Assembly: GCA_003427395.1 (NCBI GenBank)
Contig: BFEA01000142.1
Coordinates: 1,102,382-1,139,655, forward strand
Direction of reading: 5' to 3'
DNA: 37,274 nt
DNA from: Chara braunii
Lineage: Eukaryota; Streptophyta; Charophyceae; Charales; Characeae
In this document: piece after piece, positions 29,946 to 37,274 of the stretch
Numbering within the stretch: position 1 is the first letter of the stretch
Layout: every line of letters starts with the position of its first letter
The notes under the pieces: generated by a model
The model's input: the letters and a program-made list of their open reading frames with translations, nothing else
Told to the model about the DNA's origin: nothing
The model's database searches: none
Program-made: the position numbers and the translations under genes

Positions 29946-32562
29946 TGGTCACTGGTGACACAAGGCTTGGTGGAGGGTCGGATTGTGGGTGTGTTAGCCA
30001 CCAGCCGACTGTTTTGGGCCAGTTGATTCTCATTTCTGATGCTATTTGGAATGCCTGCATTGCTCTTGTCAGTGCTTGGAATTAGGAGTCTGAGGCATGT
30101 ATTATTACGGTCAGGTCGTCCGCAAACATGATAGTGGTGGGTAGTGAGATTGGGTGTTGTCTGTCTTTCACTAGCCTTTCTATTGATGGGTCTTTCCTCA
30201 AGAAAGAAGCTATGGCTTTCATGATGAAAAGGAAAATAGGGGCTGCTAGTGGATCTCCCTGCCTCACTGATCGGGACATGCCATAGGTGTTTGAGAGATG
30301 GCCAATGACTTCTACCATGGGCTTCAACACAGAGGATGTGAGCCCATTTCCGAAAGTTAGGGCCTACCCCCATTTTTTCCATGCTTTGTTGCAGGAAGTT
30401 CCAATGTATTTGGTCGTAAGCTTTTTCGAAATCAAAGAATAGGATGGCGACATTTAATCTCTTGTCCTGGATGTACCTGACTGACTCGTTGAGTGTCATT
30501 ACGTTGTCTAGTATAAATCTTCCAGGTATGAAGCAAGTCAAATCAAGATGAAAACAGTTCTTTGTTATTGTTCTTATCCTGTTTGCCAGGAGTTTTGCCA
30601 AGATTTTGTATGTGACTGACAATAGGGAGATTGGTCTGTAGTTTCTGATGTCTGTGGGATCTCCTTCTTGTACAGGAGGGATACCATGCCCGTGCTTAAG
30701 GATTCACTTAATGAGCCCCTAGTCCATGCCTCATCTAAGAATGTGCAGTACTATGTTCCCAATGCTGGCCAAAAGGTTACCCAGAATTCCTTAGAGAGTC
30801 CGTTTAAGCCGAGAGTTTTGTTTGGCGTCATGGATTGTAGTGCCTCGAGGACTTCTTGTTCCGAGATCGGTGCCCGTGCTTAAGGATTTACTTAATGAGC
30901 CCCTAGTCCATGCCTCATCTAAGAATGCGCAGTACTATGTTCCCAATGCTGGCCAAAAGGTTACCCAGAATTCCTTAGAAAGTCCGTTTAAGCCGAGAGT
31001 TTTGTTTGGCGTCATGGATTGTAGTGCCTCAAGGACTTCTTGTTCCGAGATCGGTGCGTCCAGTTATGCCGCTTGCTCTGTAGTTATCGTTCTGACGAGG
31101 TAGGCTAGGACCTTTGTTCTGGATCGTGTTGTCTCATATTCTGAATCATCTGGCTCCTTTGAGGTATACAAATTTTGGAAGAAGTTGGCAGTTGCCTCTA
31201 GCATTTGCTGAGGGCAAGCCGATGACCCGTGTTCCGTCTGGAGTTTTTCTATGCTTGCGTTTCGGGCATTGGTTCTGACCTTGTTGAAGAAGTACTTGGT
31301 CATTTTCTCACCTTCTTCCCACTCTTTGACCCGAGCTCTCATCCTCGGCCCTTTACTTCTCCATTCTTCCCACTCCACTAACACCTGTCTGGTGCATTCA
31401 AAGATTCGCTCATAGAGGTTGTTACCTGGATTGTTCACAAGGTTTTTCTCTGCTACCTTCATTGCTTGTTGTAGCCCTCTTCCCTTCGCTTTCTTTTTGC
31501 GGCTAACAACCTAGAGGCCCTTGTCGTGGACTATATTACGGCTTGGACCAGGTCTGGAAAGTCTTGGTTTACACTGTCGTGATTGATGCAAGCGGAAAGT
31601 ACCGCTTCCCTCATTTCGGCGGTATTAAGTAGCGAGTTGTTAATTTTGAAATAACTATGTCCTCTGTTTGGGGCGATTCCTAATTTAAGTGATAAGCGGA
31701 TTGACTTGTGGTCCAGCCCTGCATAGTGAGGAAGTTTTCCTATTTCTACGTTATTGACTGCGCCTATGAGGGATTCCGACATTAGAAAATAATCGATTCT
31801 CGATGCTGATATGTGTTGACTTCTGTTCCTTTTTAGGTACGTGAATTCTTTGCTCTCCATGTGTATAACTCTAAATGGATCTGTGAGACTCTTTTCTATC
31901 ATCAGATCGCGTATGGGAAGAGCTTCCTTCCAGGCTATTTGGTCTGACCCTAGTCTTCCTCCCGTGACTCGATCGCGCGTTGGATCAAGAGTGGCATTCC
32001 ACTCTCCTGCTAGAATGAGTGGCTTGTCGGTCACGCATCTCGGGAGGAGGGTTTCGATTAGTCCAGCTCTTTGGTTTAATGTGTTAGGGCAATAGTTGGA
32101 CATGATCCTGAATTATTCCTCACCTATTAGGAAGTCAAGACAAACCCATCTACCCTCCTCTGTGTCTATGTTTGAGCTCACTCTAGTGATTCTATTTGCT
32201 GACTTGGATTTTGCGTGGGTCAGTATGGCTACCCCTGCGAAGTTGGCCCGAAGAGCCGTTGCCCAGATTTGCTTCTTTCACCCATCTCAGTTTCTTTGTG
32301 ATTTGTGCTTGTGTTCTTTGGTGTTCCTTGGAATCAGTTAAATGGGTTTCTTGGATACATAGTACTATGATAGTAGGTCTGGAGGATTCTTCCCAAACCA
32401 CTATGTGTCTCTGTTTAAGTTGTCCCACTTCTTTGAATTAGATAGTAAGGAAGGCATGCCATTAACATTCCAGGACAAGATTTTGAGATCAGGTTCGGCC
32501 TGGCGGAGGTGAAATTTCCTCTGGGTCGGGGGGACTTGTCTCTCTCTTACTTGGTCCCCCAT
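29946..32562 (-). pseudogene. LINE copy 3 ORF2 fragment (endonuclease and RT, 3'-truncated)
   Basis: The ATG at 32560-32562 leads into LKILSWNVNG, then QETH in another frame, GEWN (the catalytic Asp of GDWN is Glu here), SRIDYF and LDHKSI. RT motifs are FDFEKAYD, RQGDPLAA and FADDLTV (30.45-30.1 kb). Homology stops after VGWWL, near 29.95 kb, so the region after the RT core is missing and gypsy sequence resumes. A 184-bp tandem duplication (30691-31057) and several frameshifts and stops disable it. It starts 45 nt after the ORF1 stop, as in the other copies. Confidence 0.88.
30691..31057. repeat. 184-bp tandem duplication inside LINE copy 3
   Basis: Units 30691-30874 and 30875-31057 are identical apart from about four substitutions. 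The duplicated segment encodes the ORF2 region just before the RT (GLNGLSKEFW type block). The other two LINE copies have it once, so the duplication arose in this copy and is recent relative to the copy's overall decay. Confidence 0.93.
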
Positions 32563-32607
32563 CGCTTGGGCTCAGCTTGTCGTCCATGAGTTAAGGAGTG
32601 TTTTAGT

Positions 32608-34757
32608 TTAGGAGCCAGAAGGACTCAGCTTCATCTCAGTTGAAATGGACTCCCACATTTTCTGGTTAAGCTGGTAGGGGGCCAGTGCAAACAGCCCATA
32701 TAAAGTAATCAGGGAGCTGCTCAGGGCTGCTCTAAGACTTTCCACTGCTATCTCTCCTCCCAGCAACCCGTAAGGCATTGCTTCTACCGCAGCCATGGGA
32801 CCCAAACCAAGTCTCCCTTTACTGTTGTAGGATCTTCCAGTTCAATAAGCAACGGCCGGAGATCAACCGTTTGTACCTCGTTTTCGTTATCATTCCATTC
32901 TTCCAAACCTTGCCATGTGGTCCCCAGAATGTGGCCCTTCGCTGGTACACTGTCTGCTATGCATTCTCGCAGGTTGTTTTGTGTGCACTCCTGGTCCAAC
33001 ACTGAGACCAACTCGTTTGATCTATGGTATGCTATCTCCCAAGTTCCTAAGGTGGTACTCCAATGATACGGTATCACCATTCGTTTCTTGGGGCTATTGT
33101 GAGCGTCCGGCTTGGTTGCCACCACTATCTCCTTGTGTTCGCCTGCCGCCACATCTTTGAGGGTCAGGCAGTTCTCGTCCAGTTCTCTGTTCTGATCTTT
33201 TAGGACGTTTACCTGTGCCTCCAAGATTCTTGCTTGTCTTCTGAGTTCATGTATTGATTCCTCGGTTGCAGTGGAATCTGCACTTTGTTCTCCATCTTCG
33301 GAGGAATTACGTGCTTCTTCTGCTTTCTGTTTCTTGGTTTTCTTTTCTGTTCCCTGTTCTTCGTAACTTTGGGCCAGGTGAATCGCTGTTTGTAGTTGTT
33401 CTGGTCTATCCTGATTTTGTTCCTTTCTACCTTGGTTTTCATACTGTATTGGGCCGCATAAAACTCATTCATGTCTTTCTCTTTCTTGATTATTTCAAAC
33501 TTGTTCTCCATACTAATGTCTTCCTCTGCTTTGGTCGTTGATCTGAGGTTGCGAAGATGCTTGTGGTGAGCTAACCTTACTTCCAATTCGACTGTTCTTT
33601 CCAGCTCCAGGGATCTCACATAATCTTAAACGTAGTCCAGTGAGTCGAAGTCCTGTTCTTGATACTAGTTGATAGTCCTCTTCCCCCCTCATGTCTTCGT
33701 CTTCCACGTTTGTTCCCTCATCTGAGTCTTCCTCGTTCATGTCCCCTTCCTCCGACTCGTATCCTTCATTCTGAGAGCCTGTGGTTGTGTGGTTGATATT
33801 CTTCCCTGGCCTAGATCTCTTTTTACTACCTCCGAAGGCCGTGTTCGCGCTGATTGCTCCTCTGGTGTCTGCGAAAGCATCTTGTGAACCGGTTTGTTTG
33901 CTGTTCGTTTCTTCGTCTTGGGCAGCATGAGGGGGTTGGTCCTCTTCCATTTCGGAGGGGCCTGTCCCTCCTGCTGTGTGATGTGATGCTCCTTGCCCGC
34001 TAATTTTGCTGGCGTCTACCTCCATGTTTGTGGATAGAGCATTGGCCAAGCCTACTGCTGCCAGCCTCCCCTTGGTTGATATGTAATTGGCAGATTCTTT
34101 GTCTGTTTCATCTGCTTTTCTTTTGAGTGACCCATCAATCCGAGGGCTAACCTGGTGTTTCCTGCTGGAGGCGATGGATTTTGGGGTTGAGCAGGTGGAG
34201 CCCTGTTCTTTGTCCGTTGAGGTTTTGGCTCTCAAGTTTTTAGGTAAGCTCTTTCTGCATTCTGACCAATTGAGTGCATTTCGTTCATCGTTTCCAATCT
34301 TTGTTTTTCGTCCAGCAAGTTTGTTTCATTAATTACTTGCTTTGTTATGTAACCCGTGGATTTGTCTTCCATCCTCTTTGCTCCCACCGCTCTCCATCTG
34401 CCGTCGTATGGCGGATAGGTATTAGGTTTGAGTTTGGGCTCCCCCTGTAGCACCCAGATCCATTTTGGCTGATCCAAGTTATCATCGAAGATCCAGCCCC
34501 TGTAGAGGGCGCTGTTGATGTACCACACTCCCGGCTTTGTGTCACTCTCAACCAGCATCGACTGTTTGAGTGAAACCTTTTTCCCCTTGCCTTCAGCGAG
34601 GGGGCAGTGCATTCCCAAATGCCCCTTGTTTCTACATTTAAAACAAAAGGGGTTGGTGTTCGTGGAGCTGAACACATTCAACCATTGTCCATTTTTCTTT
34701 AAAAAACAGATATCCGGGAATTTGGGTGGGGTGCCGGATGACACTTCGAGGCAAGAC
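32608..34757 (-). pseudogene. LINE copy 3 ORF1, 5'-truncated
   Basis: Begins abruptly at CLEVSSGTPPKFPD, homologous to CLEVKSGAPPKFPD in copy 1, so about 170 N-terminal codons are absent. A canonical CX2CX4HX4C knuckle is at 34604-34645. It is followed by PGVWYINSALYRGW, WIFDDN and YPPYDGRW, an acidic linker (33.7 kb), RLAHHKHLRNL and YAAQY (about 33460), a coiled-coil-like LKDQNRELDE block, TWEIA (about 33041) and PYGLLGGE. It ends TAA at 32608-32610. Several frameshifts are present. Module order and spacing match copies 1 and 2. Confidence 0.85.
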
Positions 34758-36190
34758 CGGATACGTGTGGAGGTGAGCCGGAATCTCTATGGTATATGAT
34801 GGTCCGTCCTCTCCACCTTTAACTTCTAGGACAGGCCACGACCCTCTATACCCGGGCAAGAGCTCTTGTGAGATGTTTTCTTTTGGTGCGAATTCCTTTG
34901 ACTTGACCCAGACTAAATCACCTACCTTGAATTGCGAGGGTCTGTGATGCTTGTTCGCTTGTTCAATCATGCGATGTTGGGCTTTTCTAAGGTTTCGATC
35001 ACCTTTTTAACTTGCTTCTCGTGCTGCAGAGCAAACTCTCTTGTACCGGGAGGTAACCTTTGAAATTGATCCTGGTTCAATCCTTCAAACAGCCTACGTG
35101 GCCTAAAGGACTTATGCAGCTCGTTGTGAGTTATGGAAGTAGCTAGGTGTGCCCTATTATCATAGGCACTAGCTACTTTGGGAAGCATCTCATCCCAATT
35201 CACTTGATCCGCCCTAATGTACATTCTGAGTAATAGCTGCAAGATCTTATTCATTTGTTTGGTCTGGCCCTTTGTCTCGGGATGACGACCCGACGACACT
35301 AACAACTTAGAGTCGTACACTTTCATGAGATCTTGCCAGTTTTGGCTGGTAAACCATGTGTCTTTGTCACTAACTATTGACAACGGTACACCATCCTCAC
35401 TTACCCAGAAATTAAAGAACTTCTTTAAAACTAATTTAGTCCTTGCCTCTCTGCGCAATGGTACGCAGATCCCATATTTGCTAAATTGATCTATTACAAC
35501 CATGACTTGACTTTTTCCATGCCTACTCTTGACCCCTGTATCCATAAAGTCAATGAAAACAGATTCTTCGAGTCCTGCCTAAGAAGACCTAGAGGTGCTC
35601 TTGTTGTTGTCTTGTTGCCCTAGCAGACTTTGCAACCGTGGGTATACTCTATACAGTCTGCTTTCATGCCAGGCCATGTATACGACATCGATAGGTTGGC
35701 TAATGTCTTTTGCTAGCCAAAGTGTCCTTCTGTATCATGGCTTTCCCAGAAGATCAAACTGCGGATCTCTTCACTATTGGGGACGCACAATCTATCAATG
35801 GCATTGGCCTTCTCAAAGAGTACCCCGTTTGTGGTTTTGTAATTTGGTTCGCTATCAGGGGTTTCCTTAACCTTTTTCAGGAGATCATGTGGATCGGGTC
35901 CTGAGCGTATGTTTTTCAGGAGATCACTGTGGATCGGGTCCTGCGCGTATGCATCTTTTATTCTCTGTTGTGGATCTACCCCTATGTCCAGATAATGCAT
36001 GATTGCTCCAAAGTAATCAGCCCTTCTGCTTAGAGCATCGGCTACCACATTATACTTGCTTTAAACAGGCTTCAACTCAAATTCAAACTGGTCTATCTTT
36101 GCTGCCCACCTAGTCAGTTTGGGCGTTATCTTGGCATGCGTCTTAAGCCATCTCAGGGTTTCATGATCTGAGTAAACTTTAAAGTGCCTC
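34757..36190 (-). pseudogene. Ty3/gypsy pol fragment: RNase H end, H2C2 finger, integrase core
   Basis: In order on the minus strand: RNase H tail (FKVYSDHETLRWLKTHAK, then VVADALSRR); H2C2 zinc finger (HDTEGHFG ... CKVC); integrase core with VFIDFMD and IVSDKDTWFTS; and a GYRGSWPVLEV, HLHTYPV C-terminal block. Nonsense codons are TAA 36061-36063, TAG 35713-35715 and TAG 35620-35622. Frameshifts lie near 35.55 and 34.98 kb. The catalytic Glu expected in GQTERVN is Lys (GQTKQMN; codon 35258-35260). It is truncated at about 36190, so RT, protease, gag and the 5' LTR are missing. The 3' end joins LINE copy 3 ORF1 near 34757. Confidence 0.9.
35873..35951. repeat. 39/40-bp tandem duplication in the gypsy fragment
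   Basis: Two adjacent copies starting TTTTTCAGGAGATCA (35873-35911 and 35912-35951) differ by one indel and one substitution. They lie in the linker between RNase H and the H2C2 finger; the frame stays open across both units. Confidence 0.85.
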
Positions 36191-37231
36191 CCTGTGACGA
36201 ACTATCTTCTGTAATCGCGCGACTTCCTGCGCGGGGCTGCTGTGGGGAAAACGGGAGGATCTTGATGGATGATGGGGCACAAGCGGGATCGGGGAGAAGG
36301 CAAGTTGCCTGGATGCCCTCGCATTTTTTTTTGCATTTTTGTTGGAACTGTCGGGCCGGTGCCAGGAAGGTCCCGCGCCGACGATTAAGAAGCCGCGCCC
36401 TAGCGAGCGCGAAAAATAACGGTTGCCATAGCTTCTTTCTTGTTCTGCTATGTGCACTAGGAATTTTGGCGCGATCAGCGCGCGGGCATTTTTTTGGTTT
36501 ATGAAATTCGAACTAAGGTCGAGCCTCCTCCGCAAGCTCTCAGAATTGTTTTTCTTTCCTTTCCTTCCTTTGCCCTTCGGGATTTTCTTTGGTAATTAGG
36601 ATTTAGACTAGGAATTTAGGCACTTTGTAGTTTGGCGGCACGACGCTTCTTGCTCGCACGCGCAGTGACCCGACAGGGTCTGGGCTCTGAATCCACCCGC
36701 GCCTTAATCCAGTATGTAACTGTAGTTTTTGGCGGGCGCAATCGCAACTGTAATCTTCTTGTTCTTGATGGCTTTTTGTATTTCCTTCTTTCCCGCCTCG
36801 TCTTCGCATGCACACTCTTCCTCCGTTCTGACTGGTTCCCACGGTTGCATGCCCGGATCGATGCGCGGAGAGTGGCTTCGTCCCCCGCGCCGCGGCCTGG
36901 GCACGCAGACGTAGGCACTCCCTCCCTTCTCTTTCTCATCACTTGGCGCTAATCCTGTATCCCTCGTGCAGACATGCATGCTATAAATTTCACAAGCACG
37001 ATTAGTTGTCTCTCTAACCTACTTGGGAGTTAGCGCGGTCGAGGGGATCGGCTAACGAGCACACAGACGGTGAGTAGAGAGTTCGGCGATCTGACGAGCT
37101 GGCGCTGAGTGCGCGGGGTTGATGCGTGGCCGCGACGGACTGTGGCACGTGGGCGAACTTGGGTTGCATACTCCGACCAAGCGGGGTGACGACTCGGGTT
37201 GATGTTGGGGGTGTGGGGCGACGGACTGCCC

Positions 37232-37236
<5 letters not shown>
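36191..37236. other. CpG-rich unassigned DNA next to the gypsy break
   Basis: No protein domain is recognised on either strand. GC-rich, CpG-containing blocks (36.36-36.5, 36.64-36.7, 36.85-36.92, 37.03-37.2 kb) alternate with T-rich DNA. Its character resembles the CpG-rich 5' regions of LINE copies 1 and 2, so it could be the 5' region of another element or a host promoter. Confidence 0.4.
36982..36987 (+). promoter_or_regulatory. TATA-box-like site
   Basis: GCTATAAATTTC in a CpG-rich setting; a start would be expected about 25-30 bp to the right, near 37.01 kb. It is only a motif match, and no downstream gene is visible before the window ends. Confidence 0.3.

Positions 37237-37274
<38 letters not shown>
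37237..37274 (+). repeat. GA microsatellite
   Basis: An uninterrupted GA dinucleotide array that runs off the right edge of the window. Confidence 0.97.

Overview
The window is eukaryotic and dominated by transposable elements. It has plant-type L1 LINEs with an apurinic-like endonuclease, a reverse transcriptase and a CCHC ORF1. It also has a Ty3/gypsy chromovirus with roughly 1-kb LTRs, a U2 spliceosomal snRNA, CT/GA microsatellites, TTTAGGG-like motifs and a 972-base assembly gap. The mix suggests a streptophyte; a charophyte alga such as Chara is my guess, and nothing here proves it. I see no intact host protein gene.

Layout. (1) 1-7450: LINE copy 1, minus strand. ORF2 runs off the left edge in a single frame with three nonsense codons. 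ORF1 carries several frameshifts and has a pyrimidine-rich 5' region. (2) 7451-17210: LINE copy 2, minus strand, full length but decayed, with about 230-bp tandem units in its 5' region. (3) 17386-17593: U2 snRNA, minus strand, followed by a G-rich minisatellite at 17919-18073. (4) 18134-20400: low-complexity DNA, a repeat family called R1 here, a 40-A run and a short LINE zinc-finger remnant. (5) 21062-21998: a probable host exon, minus strand, encoding membrane segments with an arginine-rich S4-like helix. (6) 22549-23520: gap. (7) 23650-24372: a two-flavour tandem repeat. (8) 24373-26280: possible exons, a tRNA-like relic and an 85-bp-arm foldback. (9) 26284-28030: a second R1 copy interrupted by a solo LTR at 26600-27600. 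(10) 28647-36190: a minus-strand gypsy element (3' LTR, chromodomain, integrase, RNase H remnant) with a third LINE fragment embedded inside it. (11) 36191-37274: CpG-rich DNA with a TATA-like site, ending in a GA array.

How the parts work together. In the LINEs, ORF1 would bind the RNA and ORF2 would nick the target and reverse transcribe. The three diverged copies share an unusual architecture: ORF1 is about 850-930 codons long, with conserved modules well beyond the zinc knuckle, and it is separated from the ORF2 ATG by only 44-46 nt. That conserved ORF1 extension and the gypsy-LINE chimera are the most novel signals. Every element here is broken, so the window is a graveyard of nested insertions rather than an active system.
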